Position numbers and translations under genes: made by a program. From positions 2,666,001 to 2,730,000 of the forward strand of contig NC_004347.2 in NCBI RefSeq assembly GCF_000146165.2: DNA of 64,000 bases. Reading direction: 5' to 3'. Positions 8,611 to 17,385 of this stretch are shown here, piece by piece. A model generated the notes under the pieces. The model had not been told where the DNA came from. It ran no database searches and saw only the letters and a list, made by a program, of their open reading frames with translations. The stretch's first letter is position 1; every line of letters begins with the position of its first letter. Source of the stretch: Shewanella oneidensis MR-1. Its GTDB lineage: Bacteria; Pseudomonadota; Gammaproteobacteria; Enterobacterales; Shewanellaceae.

Positions 8611-9985
8611 AAATGAACAGCAACACGAATTGCTGATGCAATTAAAAGTAGAAAATCAAAAGCTTTTAGAGTTTAAAAAGCTCAATAACCTAATGCTAAA
8701 AACCCTGAAAGCATTTACCAATAACAAAGAACAATCAACGCCCTTTCGTTCATTATTTGAATTAATTGCACAGGAGTTAAAACCCGTTGTGCAATTGTTA
8801 ATCACCTGCAACCATGAAAATGATAGTTTTTATATCGTATCAAGTACCGATGAAATGCTCATAGGACGACACTTTCAATTAGATGATACAGTTAATAGCA
8901 AACCTGAGCAGAGTATATTTAGTCAATCAACAGTATTTTTTAACCTCAATTTAACACCAAAGTGGCCAGCGTCATTAAAAGGATTATTACCGAATGCTGC
9001 CTCTGCATTAATACAACCAGTGAAGATCGCCAGTCGCTGCTATGCCATCGTGTTAGTGATAAATGAAGTCAATGGCTTTGATGCCGAAGCTAAATCTGTG
9101 ATGTCAAACTACAGCAGTTTTATCGCGAGTACGCTTACACTGATGGAATATCGGCATATTGCCGCTGAGCGTGATACTTTATTTGCGCAACAAAAACGCA
9201 TCGAGCAAAGCATGGCAAGACAGGGAAAACTTGCTGCAATAGGACAACTTGCAGCGGGTGTTGCCCACGAACTAAATAACCCATTAGGATTTATTTACAG
9301 TAACTTAAATACTTTTGAATTGTATTTAAAAGATATAAACACTTTTTTAATGGAAGTATGTAACTCCCACCCTAATGCAATAAAACTTTATAATAAACAT
9401 AACTTAGACTTCATATTAAAAGACAGCAGCGAACTTATCAACGAAAGTTTAGCAGGTGCAAGACGAGCAAGAGACATCATTAAAAACCTACGAAACTTCT
9501 CACATCCAGATGAAAATACAATATCAACAATAAACATTTTAGAGCTTATTACAGATACAGTAAGGATAGCAAATACTCAAGTTAAAAAACATGCAAGAAT
9601 AAAAATAAATCATGATTTGCATCATGCATTCACTCAAGGTAACGCAACTCAACTGAGTCAAGTTATATTGAACTTAATAAATAATGCTCATCACTCCATT
9701 AAACACCAACATGGTTTAATTGAGATTAGCATCAACAAGTTTAATAACTGGATAAATATCGAAATCGAGGACAATGGCTGTGGCATTGACGATACTGACA
9801 TCCCCCATATATTTGAACCGTTTTTTACAACAAAAGAAATCGGGCAAGGTACTGGATTAGGCCTATCGATTTCAAGAGCCATAATAGAACAACACAATGG
9901 ATGTATTGCCCTAGTTCATACAGGTTTGAAGGGGACTAAATTTGTCATAAGCTTACCGGAGTCTAATCATGTTAGCGATGATTAA
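8603..9985 (+). CDS. Soluble sensor histidine kinase, partner of the FIST protein
   Basis: Starting at ATG 8603, which overlaps the FIST stop in ATGAGTAA (translational coupling), this 460-residue kinase has no membrane segment. It has an N-terminal coiled coil and a GAF-like sensing region (about 40-190). The dimerisation/phosphoacceptor helix carries H222 in GVAHELNNPLGF. The HATPase_c domain has N box NLINNAHHS, G1 NGCGIDD, F box FEPFFTT and G2 GTGLGLS. The gene order FIST–kinase matches the NosP/NahK pairing, so the kinase is probably controlled by the FIST protein and feeds the neighbouring response regulators. It lacks its own receiver. An upstream TTG at 8591 is a less likely start. 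Confidence 0.85.
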   Translation: MSKNEQQHELLMQLKVENQKLLEFKKLNNLMLKTLKAFTNNKEQSTPFRSLFELIAQELKPVVQLLITCNHENDSFYIVSSTDEMLIGRHFQLDDTVNSKPEQSIFSQSTVFFNLNLTPKWPASLKGLLPNAASALIQPVKIASRCYAIVLVINEVNGFDAEAKSVMSNYSSFIASTLTLMEYRHIAAERDTLFAQQKRIEQSMARQGKLAAIGQLAAGVAHELNNPLGFIYSNLNTFELYLKDINTFLMEVCNSHPNAIKLYNKHNLDFILKDSSELINESLAGARRARDIIKNLRNFSHPDENTISTINILELITDTVRIANTQVKKHARIKINHDLHHAFTQGNATQLSQVILNLINNAHHSIKHQHGLIEISINKFNNWINIEIEDNGCGIDDTDIPHIFEPFFTTKEIGQGTGLGLSISRAIIEQHNGCIALVHTGLKGTKFVISLPESNHVSDD

Positions 9986-12900
9986 AACATATAACAAATC
10001 AATTAAAAGACACCGATTATTGTTTTTACTTTACTGCATTACTGTTGGCTTGTTAGCAAATTTATCTGTAGTAGCTATTCCTATAGCAGTCCCTTTAAAT
10101 GTTGGTAATGTTGCCATCTTGGTTATATTAGCCCGTTTAGGTCCACTATGGGCTCTAGTATGCTTTGCTTTTGTAACGTACCCACTACCGTCAGATATAG
10201 CAATCATTCTTACTATTGTTCAGGTAATACTATTTGGATTCTATATAAATCAAAAAAATAGCAGCATCATTAAAATATCCATAGCTTACGTTGCAATAGT
10301 CTTTATAGCCAACAAATTTTTATTACCAGAAGCTATTACAGATAATCAAATATCTTTACTAACATTTACATCATTATCAACTGCATTATTTATTTGGACC
10401 ATTAAAGCTACAAACTTACTACTTTCCTTATATGTCAATAATGAGCAATTAAGAAAACAGTCATTACAGCACCAACTATCATATAGAGTGGGATTATATA
10501 CAGCGATCCCTGCAACATTATTAATCACACTTGGACTAAATGGAGTAACTAATTTACATCTAGTAAAGCAAATGGCTTATTATCAAAATGAAGTTAACGA
10601 ACTCAATAAAAATATAGAAGAAAAATTAAAAAACTATTCTAACAAGATTGAAACCATTGCAAAGCTAACGGACATAGAAGTAACTAAACGTATTTTAATG
10701 CAACTTGTAAGTCAATCGCCAGAATTTATTTCAGCACTTATCACCGATACAAACGGAACTGTAAATAAATTTTACAAAAAAGATATTAACGATGATAGGA
10801 TTGCCAAGGCGAGCGTTGCTGACAGAGCTTATTTTTACGAAGTAAAGAAAACAATGTCGACTTATATTAGCGATACTTTTACTGGAAGGTCCTTAGGAGA
10901 GGACCAACTATTCGCAGTCAGCACACCAATTATTGATAACAATCAGTTCAACGGTGTTTTACAATTAGCCATAAAATTAGATTCACTATTAGAAGTATTT
11001 AACTTACCTAATGATAGTATATCTCACCGAATCCTCATTGATAATTCAGGTAAAAAAGTTTGGGGAAATAATATCAGCGGAGATGTAGGAAGTATATGGA
11101 TTCGCCCAAAACACAGTGAACCGATGCAAAAGGCTTTTCTTGAAAAAAGTCTATTTAACCCACTTGAACCAATCATTTTTAGCCAAGATGCACATCATCT
11201 TATCATTAGTAATCAAGTTGGTGCAACAGATTGGAAGCTATATTTTTTTATTGACACTGATGAGTTAACTTTAGACTTTTCAATTTATTATTTACTTTCA
11301 TTATTGCTGATTACTTTAATATTGGAAATATCTGTTCAATTTTCAAAGCGCTTTGTGAAACACTATACACAAGCATTAGAACTATTAGTTGATTATACTC
11401 AGCAGTGGGATGGTAAAAGCACCACAAAGAAAAATTTAAACTTTACACAATCAGCACTCGAAATCGATACCTTAGCTCACAGCTTCGTCAACATGCAACG
11501 AAGAGTCGCAGGTGCTCATCATGCAATTATATCAACAATGAATGAAGTCAAACTTCTTAATGAAGCATTAGAAGAAAGAGTTGAAAAACGAACAAAAGAA
11601 TTAGAACAAGAACGCGATAAAGCTAACCAGCTAGCAGCAGTAAAAGCACGCTTTTTAGCTAATATGAGTCATGAAATCCGTACACCAATTACTATTATCA
11701 AGGGCTTTACTGAACAAATTTTACCCAACACTCAAGGTGAGGTACATAATGCTCTTTGCAAAATAGAACAAAATACTTTACATCTCCAAAATGTTATCAA
11801 TGACATTCTGGATGCGGCTAAAATTGATGAAGGGAAAATGACTATTGCAGAACAAACTGTTGCCATTATTCCTTTATTGAATAGCCTCAGTGATTCTATG
11901 AAATTTTTAGCAAGAACGAAAAACTTAACTACAGAACTGAATATCGACATTGCTGATATTGAACATATAATAACAGACCCATTCAGACTTAAACAAATAC
12001 TGCTAAACTTTATTAGCAATGCTGTAAAATTCACACCTAAAGGTACGGTAAAACTGGTAGCAAATATAACGAATGCAGATGAGTTATGTATAGCTGTTAT
12101 TGATAAAGGAATTGGTATTTCAGATCAGCAAGCATCGACGTTATTCGAGGCTTTTACGCAAGCCGACTCAAGTACCAGTCGAGATTTTGGTGGTACAGGT
12201 TTAGGATTATTCATCAGTAAACAATTAGCTGATGCAATGTTTATCAAACTCCATATGCAAAGCGAGCTAGGAGTCGGATCATGTTTTTCAGTCACGCTCC
12301 CTGAAAGCAAAATCATAAAAAATTTAACTGAGTTTTCTAAAAATGAGAAAAAGATTGAGCACACGACACCAGACTGGAAAAATTACCATGTACTAATTGT
12401 TGATGATGTAGAGGATATTAGAGAGTTAATTGATATCTACCTAAAAGATACAGAAATTGCTGTCGATTTTGCTCAAAATGGTCAGCAAGCCATTCAGTTA
12501 GTAGAAAAATCACATTATGATTTAGTCATTTTAGATCAACAAATGCCTATTATGGATGGATTCACGGCTGCAAAAGCGATTCGAGAATTTAATAAAAGTA
12601 TCCCACTATTACTATTAAGTGCCGATATTCTTGATACAGAACCCCATCAAAAAAGTCCATTTAATAAAACTATAGCCAAACCATTCACTAAAAATCAGTT
12701 GATAGAGACAATTAGACTTTTTATAGTTGATAATTCTATCTCTACAAAAAAGGTAAATGAGGAGGACGAGGATGAGTTAACAATAGAGTACTTACATACA
12801 TTACCCAATGTATTATTATTATTAGAAAAGCTGGTTAAATGTGAAGACAGAACTCATTTAGAACATGAATTACATAAACTGAAAGGAACAAGTGCTTGTT

Positions 12901-13028
12901 TAGGACTAATTGCTATTTCTCATTGTGCTGCAAATCTTCACAATTTACTTAAAGAGCGGATGATAAAACTAAATGAGCTTGATGACATATCATTGGCTGT
13001 AAAAAATGCTCTCAAAGAAAAAGAATAA
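9969..13028 (+). CDS. Membrane-bound hybrid sensor histidine kinase (TM–Cache–HisKA–HATPase–REC–Hpt)
   Basis: This 1019-residue protein begins with about six hydrophobic helices (to about 170), resembling an integral membrane sensor module. A further helix, an extracytoplasmic Cache-like domain (about 200-430) and another helix follow. The cytoplasmic part has a HAMP/coiled-coil stretch, HisKA with H568 in NMSHEIRTP, an HATPase_c domain, a receiver (VLIVDDVED, acceptor about D856 in LDQQMP, KPF) and a C-terminal Hpt domain with phospho-histidine in HKLKGTSA. A full His-Asp-His relay is thus present. Its start overlaps the preceding kinase gene by 17 bp (alternative ATG at 9978). Base composition is noticeably more AT-rich than its neighbours. 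The ligand is unknown. Confidence 0.85.
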   Translation: MLAMIKTYNKSIKRHRLLFLLYCITVGLLANLSVVAIPIAVPLNVGNVAILVILARLGPLWALVCFAFVTYPLPSDIAIILTIVQVILFGFYINQKNSSIIKISIAYVAIVFIANKFLLPEAITDNQISLLTFTSLSTALFIWTIKATNLLLSLYVNNEQLRKQSLQHQLSYRVGLYTAIPATLLITLGLNGVTNLHLVKQMAYYQNEVNELNKNIEEKLKNYSNKIETIAKLTDIEVTKRILMQLVSQSPEFISALITDTNGTVNKFYKKDINDDRIAKASVADRAYFYEVKKTMSTYISDTFTGRSLGEDQLFAVSTPIIDNNQFNGVLQLAIKLDSLLEVFNLPNDSISHRILIDNSGKKVWGNNISGDVGSIWIRPKHSEPMQKAFLEKSLFNPLEPIIFSQDAHHLIISNQVGATDWKLYFFIDTDELTLDFSIYYLLSLLLITLILEISVQFSKRFVKHYTQALELLVDYTQQWDGKSTTKKNLNFTQSALEIDTLAHSFVNMQRRVAGAHHAIISTMNEVKLLNEALEERVEKRTKELEQERDKANQLAAVKARFLANMSHEIRTPITIIKGFTEQILPNTQGEVHNALCKIEQNTLHLQNVINDILDAAKIDEGKMTIAEQTVAIIPLLNSLSDSMKFLARTKNLTTELNIDIADIEHIITDPFRLKQILLNFISNAVKFTPKGTVKLVANITNADELCIAVIDKGIGISDQQASTLFEAFTQADSSTSRDFGGTGLGLFISKQLADAMFIKLHMQSELGVGSCFSVTLPESKIIKNLTEFSKNEKKIEHTTPDWKNYHVLIVDDVEDIRELIDIYLKDTEIAVDFAQNGQQAIQLVEKSHYDLVILDQQMPIMDGFTAAKAIREFNKSIPLLLLSADILDTEPHQKSPFNKTIAKPFTKNQLIETIRLFIVDNSISTKKVNEEDEDELTIEYLHTLPNVLLLLEKLVKCEDRTHLEHELHKLKGTSACLGLIAISHCAANLHNLLKERMIKLNELDDISLAVKNALKEKE

Positions 13029-13076
13029 AATGACTAGGCTACCTATTCACTTCGCATGAGTGAGTTAATAGTGCCG

Positions 13077-14366
13077 CTAAGCAACATCCTCGGGGGATAG
13101 AATAGGTAATATAACCGTAAAGGCAGTGCCCTCACCTAATACTGAAGATACTTTGATCTCGCCTTTATGTTTTTGAACTATGCTATAGGACAGCGACAAG
13201 CCTAAACCGGTACCAGTTCCTACGAGTTTAGTCGTGTAAAATGGTTCAAATATTTTACGAAGATCACTAGCAGCTATACCTGAACCCGTATCACGGATCA
13301 CGATAATAAATTCAGCGTCGGAAGCACTCACGTCGATCGAAATTTCGCCTCTTTCCTCTATAGCTTGTGCAGCATTAACTAATAAGTTAAGGAATACTTG
13401 ATTTAGCTGCATAGGCTGACAATACAACTCAGGTAAATTATCTTGAAAATTACGTAAAACAACTGCTTTGTATTTAATTTGGTTAGCTGCAATTTTTAAT
13501 GTATTTTCTATACCCTCTATCACATTCGCATATTGCCATTCACTGCTATCGACATGCGAGAATGACTTGAGACTTTTCACTATTACAGCAACGCGATCTA
13601 AGCCCTCAATCGATTCACGAATTAAATCGGGAAGATCTGAACATATAAATTCAAATTGATAGCGTTTGAGCATATCTTGTTCAAGTGTAAAGTAAGGTAC
13701 AGAACCAATTTTATGGGTCAGTTTCTGATAAAAATTAAGTAACTTTAATAGTTTATTATTGTAATCCTGCAAGCTTTGTAAATTTGAATTAACAAATCCA
13801 ATTGGATTATTGATTTCATGCGCAACACCTGCGGCTAACTGGCCTATGGCAACCATTTTTTCAGATTGTAATAATTGATTTTGAGCAGCTTCTAATTTTT
13901 TATTGAGTAAGCTTAATGCTGTATGCTCTTGTTCCAACTGTTCAGAGAGACATTTTTGTGCTTGGTAATAACTAGCAAGCTCTGTAACATCTTGTACAAT
14001 TAAACAAACAGTTTTAACTTGATGATCTTCTATATCGAGCGGAAAAAACTCAATATTTTGATACATAGCAGTTTCTTCACCCGTAATTGGTCTGCTACTA
14101 CTAAAATCAAACACGTGGGGACGATGTTCCCAATACGAAAAACTAGCATTGTTAAGTACAAAAACACTGTTTATCTTCTTCTGAAGAAATTTTGCTGCTT
14201 CTGGGAATAATGTTAGTAAATTATTTTCTTGTGTATCAGACTTAGCAGTAGGCAATCTATCGGTGAAAAACTCATTCCAGTAGATAATTTGATAATGCTC
14301 ATCAACCACACAGACTCCTAGCGGTAAGCGCGAAGCAAGTTTCTGTAATAGTTGAGACTGACTCAT
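13077..14366 (-). CDS. PAS-domain sensor histidine kinase
   Basis: A soluble kinase of 429 residues. A PAS domain (about 5-120, LPLGVCVVDEHYQIIYWNEFF) is followed by a coiled coil, the phosphoacceptor helix with H183 in GVAHEINNPIGF and an HATPase_c domain (LLVNAAQAI, DTGSGI, FEPFYTT, GTGLGLS). Start choice: ATG at 14366 has GGAG 5 nt upstream; the ATG three bases earlier overlaps the cheC stop (TAATG) but is too close to the ribosome site. It is the last gene of the CheY–CheC–kinase operon and converges with the hybrid kinase gene across a 48-bp gap. The obvious partner is the single-domain receiver at 14938. Confidence 0.85.
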   Translation of the reverse strand: MSQSQLLQKLASRLPLGVCVVDEHYQIIYWNEFFTDRLPTAKSDTQENNLLTLFPEAAKFLQKKINSVFVLNNASFSYWEHRPHVFDFSSSRPITGEETAMYQNIEFFPLDIEDHQVKTVCLIVQDVTELASYYQAQKCLSEQLEQEHTALSLLNKKLEAAQNQLLQSEKMVAIGQLAAGVAHEINNPIGFVNSNLQSLQDYNNKLLKLLNFYQKLTHKIGSVPYFTLEQDMLKRYQFEFICSDLPDLIRESIEGLDRVAVIVKSLKSFSHVDSSEWQYANVIEGIENTLKIAANQIKYKAVVLRNFQDNLPELYCQPMQLNQVFLNLLVNAAQAIEERGEISIDVSASDAEFIIVIRDTGSGIAASDLRKIFEPFYTTKLVGTGTGLGLSLSYSIVQKHKGEIKVSSVLGEGTAFTVILPILSPEDVA

Positions 14367-14368
14367 CA

Positions 14369-14941
14369 TTACTCCAACAATTGCTGCAATTTGGCTAACA
14401 GCGTTTGGACTGATGCTTCCTCCAAACAAATGACAATTTTCGAATCAAACTGACTCACTTCCACTTTAAATTCTACCTCCATCATCAAGGTACTTGCCCA
14501 TCTATAGTGATAATGTTGACTGGTTGCGCTGTACATGGTCGGCATACTTAACTTTGCATTTAATGAAAGTTGCTCAGCAAATCCCGTTAAACATGCGCCA
14601 GCTAAAATATTGGCAAGCTCTAACAACAATTCATTTAAACGATCTTGGGTTAGTGGAGGTTGATAATCCATTAATTTACCAATTGCATCACACCCCTGCT
14701 TGGATAAGGTTGAAATGACTTCACCTTTAATGCTGCCTAAGAATGATTGACGCGTATACCACATCGTCTGGTCCGATAACATAGACACAAATTGTTCAGG
14801 GGTGACATCACTGATTTTAGGAATGGATAGTGTAATTTTTGCTTCAATTAAACGCGCAAGTGAATTAGCAGCTTGCCCCATAGAAATATTCATCAATTCC
14901 TGCAGTGCATCGCGCTGTTCTTCAGATAGCAACATATTCAT
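14369..14941 (-). CDS. cheC: CheC-family CheY-P phosphatase
   Basis: The 190-residue protein shows the duplicated active-site pattern of the CheC/FliY family, a Glu and an Asn three residues apart followed by Gly: E15/N18 in ELMNISMGQAANSLA and E108/N111 in ELANILAGA. Both sites look intact, so it should dephosphorylate a CheY-like receiver. The gene overlaps the receiver gene by 4 bp (ATGA) and the kinase gene by 1 bp, so kinase, receiver and phosphatase are translated as one unit. No other chemotaxis genes are nearby. Its natural substrate is probably the adjacent receiver and perhaps the Hno regulators (inference). Confidence 0.85.
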   Translation of the reverse strand: MNMLLSEEQRDALQELMNISMGQAANSLARLIEAKITLSIPKISDVTPEQFVSMLSDQTMWYTRQSFLGSIKGEVISTLSKQGCDAIGKLMDYQPPLTQDRLNELLLELANILAGACLTGFAEQLSLNAKLSMPTMYSATSQHYHYRWASTLMMEVEFKVEVSQFDSKIVICLEEASVQTLLAKLQQLLE

Positions 14942-15303
14942 ATTAGCCCCACATCGAAAAGTGCTTCCCTTAACTGTGCGGGTTGTAACGGTTTTTGAAG
15001 GAAACGAAAGGCACCTAAGGAATCCACTAATAATTTAGCTTCTGGCTGTATATCTGCACTGATCACAATCACAACGGTTTTTGACTGTTGTTCATGTAGA
15101 TACTTGAGCACTCCAAACCCATCAAGTTCAGGCATGGTAAGGTCAAGAAATAATACTTCAGCCTTGCCAGAATTGGCGGCTTCAAGAGCCTCTTTTCCAT
15201 TGCATGCTTCAGTAATCTCAACATCCCAGTCTTCCGGTAATGCACGTCTTACCGCTTTTCTGGACATTAAAGAATCATCGGCAATTGTGACCGGGATAGG
15301 CAT
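14938..15303 (-). CDS. Single-domain CheY-like response regulator
   Basis: A 121-residue stand-alone receiver: acidic pocket ADD (residues 8-10), phospho-acceptor D54 in FLDLTMPELDG, conserved S82 in VISAD and K104 in LQKPL. With no output domain it must act by binding a partner protein or by passing phosphate onward. It is first in the operon with cheC (4-bp overlap) and the PAS kinase. The promoter in front of it contains the sequence shared with the hno divergon. Confidence 0.88.
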   Translation of the reverse strand: MPIPVTIADDSLMSRKAVRRALPEDWDVEITEACNGKEALEAANSGKAEVLFLDLTMPELDGFGVLKYLHEQQSKTVVIVISADIQPEAKLLVDSLGAFRFLQKPLQPAQLREALFDVGLI

Positions 15304-15319
15304 AGCATCACCTCAAAAA

Positions 15320-15362
15320 TGTCTCATTTGTCTTATATTAGTCGTTATTCAGAATGCGTCAA
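15320..15362 (-). promoter_or_regulatory. Promoter and putative HnoC-type operator of the CheY–CheC–kinase operon
   Basis: Reading the minus strand, TTGACG (15362-15357), 16 bp, TAATAT (15340-15335) form a good sigma-70 promoter. TATAAGACAAATGAGACA (15337-15320) overlaps the -10 and expected start site. The string TATAAGACAAAT is identical to the one in the hnoC/hnoD gap, and in both cases lies about 35 bp before the start codon. The placement suggests repression by the same regulator, most simply HnoC (inference). Confidence 0.65.
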
Positions 15363-15363
15363 T

Positions 15364-15653
15364 GTTAGGCAAGGACAAGTAGAATAAAAATTTAGCAAAG
15401 TATTTAGAAGCTAAATTTGGCATGCCTATTTACTAGAAATAAACCAGTAAAACGCTTAGGTACCAAGGCAGAACAAAAGTCACGAAGCTCACTCATTCCA
15501 TGTGAAAACCATCATAGTTCAGCTAAAACAGCGTTATAGGTTAACCAGCTCAACACTTCTGAAACGTGCGCCAGCGTACCGACACACTCAGTGTTGCGGT
15601 CCAAACTGGGCATTACCCGTTACAAAAATTGCACCGCATCAGGAGTATTCGCC
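15364..15653. other. Intergenic region before the stress island
   Basis: Non-coding stretch between the divergent CheY operon and the DUF3309 gene. It holds a 16-bp string at 15437-15452 repeated exactly at 18395-18410, and the first copy of the island palindrome (15564-15583). Confidence 0.5.
15564..15583 (+). promoter_or_regulatory. Stress-island palindromic site, copy 1 (before DUF3309 gene)
   Basis: The 20-mer fits AYGYGCGCYANCGYACMKAS with inverted half sites GTGCG and CGTAC around 4 bp. It ends 70 bp before the DUF3309 start codon. Two more copies precede the second Crp-like gene and the CsbD gene at nearly the same distance. Confidence 0.6.
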
Positions 15654-15815
15654 ATGTCTATTATCACTATCTTATTGATTATTTTATTTTTGCTATTTAT
15701 TGGCCTACTCCCAACCTGGCCACATAGTCGCAACTGGGGCTATCGTCCAGGAGGCGTAATAGGCATAGCACTACTGGTGTTGATTATTTTGCTGTTAACT
15801 GGTCGCATCAACTAA
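15654..15815 (+). CDS. DUF3309 family membrane miniprotein
   Basis: A 53-residue protein: one hydrophobic helix (IITILLIILFLLFIGLLP), a short polar centre with the family hallmark WPHSRNWGYRPGG, and a second hydrophobic helix (VIGIALLVLIILLL). The ATG at 15654 has AGGAG 8 nt upstream; the longer frame from 15591 lacks such a site. DUF3309 proteins are small, of unknown function, and often encoded near general-stress genes, as here. The palindromic site lies upstream. Confidence 0.85.
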   Translation: MSIITILLIILFLLFIGLLPTWPHSRNWGYRPGGVIGIALLVLIILLLTGRIN

Positions 15816-15858
15816 GGCTCGGTGACGTTCGTTTTTACAGCGATTTGGCTTAGCGTTC

Positions 15859-16026
15859 ATGCAAGGCAAAGCCCGTGCGATGTCGTTATTCAAGATAAAA
15901 GAGGACGACAACGCATTTAAAAAACAATTAAATCCTACCCGAAGGGGTCGTCGAAAGCCTCGGCTCTTACTTTGTTTCATCGAAGGCGCTCGTCATTATA
16001 AAGGAATCTCTACACGTCATTCCTAG
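15859..16026 (+). CDS. Possible small ORF or relic of a longer gene
   Basis: A 55-codon frame with basic, protein-like composition (FKIKEDDNAF, NPTRRGRRKPR, EGARHYKG) runs in this otherwise unexplained stretch. The frame is open upstream to 15822 without a good start or ribosome site. It might be the tail of a lost gene such as a transposase, but I recognise no family. Treat as uncertain. Confidence 0.2.
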   Translation: MQGKARAMSLFKIKEDDNAFKKQLNPTRRGRRKPRLLLCFIEGARHYKGISTRHS

Positions 16027-16127
16027 TTTCACGAGCACAAGCTTGTGCAAAACAACATCTAATCTCGAAACGTCAACATGCCCTAATGATCAATTACTAT
16101 TTTTGCTTTTTATTAAAGGATAATCAG

Positions 16128-16469
16128 ATGAAAACCATTAAAGTGCTGAGCATATTCCAGCTTACTCTTGGGCTCGTAGTCGTAGCCAGTTGTAGTCCCA
16201 GTTACAACAAAGAAGGTACTGGTGAGTATTTCGACGACAGCGTGGTTACGGCTAACGTTAAAGCAGCAATTCTAAGTGAAAAAAGCTTAAGCGTAGCTGA
16301 GATTAATGTTGAAACATTCAAAGGCGTGGTTCAGCTAAGCGGCTTTGTCAAATTACGTGAAAATATTAATACTGCAGTCAAATTAACGGCCAAAGTTCCT
16401 GGTGTTATTTCAGTCAAAAACGATAAGCAGCTAAATATAGCACTTCGTTGTATTCGAATAAGCAGCTAA
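16128..16469 (+). CDS. BON-domain lipoprotein
   Basis: A 113-residue precursor. The signal peptide ends in lipobox VVASC, so the mature protein should be lipid-anchored. One BON domain (about 35-105: VVTANVKAAIL, VETFKGVVQLSGFV, VPGVISVKND) follows; BON domains bind membranes and appear in OsmY-type stress proteins. The start at 16128 is preceded by AAAGGA; the longer frame from 16086 would put extra residues before the signal peptide. A perfect 14-bp palindrome, GCACAAGCTTGTGC (16035-16048), lies upstream. Confidence 0.85.
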   Translation: MKTIKVLSIFQLTLGLVVVASCSPSYNKEGTGEYFDDSVVTANVKAAILSEKSLSVAEINVETFKGVVQLSGFVKLRENINTAVKLTAKVPGVISVKNDKQLNIALRCIRISS

Positions 16470-16567
16470 TTCACACCACTCATTCCGTAGCCCGTTCTGG
16501 TATTACGGCTCTTCTTTTTTGCAGCAAGATCTCTTGGTGTTAAATCCCACCAGAGCGAGGAATTGTA

Positions 16568-17260
16568 ATGTCTACAATCATTCAAAACGCCCTAGTTCCA
16601 CAGGTTGAGAATAAATTGATCGGTCACCTACCTGCCCTAGAACGGGCAGAGTTATTATCGCAGGCGAAATTAGTCCAACTTAATTTTGCCGATTTACTGT
16701 GCCTGTCAGGTGAGTCATATCAATACGTTTATTTTCCGTTAACCGCGTTCATTTCATTGATTGCTAAGCTTCCAAAACACCCAGCGTTGGAAATGGGCAT
16801 AATTGGTTTTGAAGGCATGCTTGGGGCAACCATCTTGCTGAATACACGGCAAGTCCCTTCTGAGGCAATCATCCAAGGTTCAGGTAAAGCTTGGCGTATC
16901 CCCATTGCAAGCTTTGAAGACTTACTTACTCGGAGCAACAACTTGAGGCGAATACTGGAAACTTATCTTTACCAATTATTATGCCAATTATCACAAAATG
17001 CAGTCTGCGCACATTTTCACTCCGTCGAATCTCGGCTTGCTCGCTGGCTATTAATGAGCCACGACCGCATACAAACAAATGAGCTGTTTCTCACCCATCA
17101 ATTTTTATCCGAAATGTTGGGGGTCAGACGAAGTAGTATCACTGAGGCTGCGGGTGAATTGCAGACCAGCGGCTGCATTTCATATAACCGAGGATGGATA
17201 CACATACTCAACAGAGAAGGCCTGCTAGCCCGTTGCTGTAGTTGTTATCATTTAATGTAA
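16568..17260 (+). CDS. Crp/Fnr-family transcriptional regulator (first of a tandem pair)
   Basis: A 230-residue regulator with an N-terminal cyclic-nucleotide-binding-like beta-barrel (about 15-135, YVYFPLTAFISL, then IGFEGMLGA) and a C-terminal helix-turn-helix (LTHQFLSEMLGVRRSSITEAAGELQ). It lacks the RxS phosphate-binding cassette of true cAMP receptors, so cAMP is not a likely ligand. It ends in RCCSCYHLM, matching the CCECY of the downstream paralogue. The GAGGAA in front of the ATG is a good ribosome site. The target could be the palindrome found in the island (inference). Confidence 0.85.
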   Translation: MSTIIQNALVPQVENKLIGHLPALERAELLSQAKLVQLNFADLLCLSGESYQYVYFPLTAFISLIAKLPKHPALEMGIIGFEGMLGATILLNTRQVPSEAIIQGSGKAWRIPIASFEDLLTRSNNLRRILETYLYQLLCQLSQNAVCAHFHSVESRLARWLLMSHDRIQTNELFLTHQFLSEMLGVRRSSITEAAGELQTSGCISYNRGWIHILNREGLLARCCSCYHLM

Positions 17261-17303
17261 ACCTAACAGCATCTCTTCCACACAATTCAACAAAAATGCC
17301 ATT

Positions 17304-17323
17304 ATGTGCGCTATCGTACATAG
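17304..17323 (+). promoter_or_regulatory. Stress-island palindromic site, copy 2 (before second Crp-like gene)
   Basis: Matches AYGYGCGCYANCGYACMKAS, with GTGCG and CGTAC halves, and ends 62 bp before the start at 17386. Its place in front of a regulator gene suggests autoregulation (inference). Confidence 0.6.
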
Positions 17324-17385
17324 CTCTGATGTTTTGCACGGTAACCTGCATTCACGACACTCACGCTCAAGGACAACCCTAAGTC

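Noticed and set aside
9969..13028. AT-rich hybrid kinase as recently acquired gene
   Set aside because: Composition is lower in GC than neighbours, but it overlaps the preceding kinase gene and fits the operon; composition alone is weak evidence.
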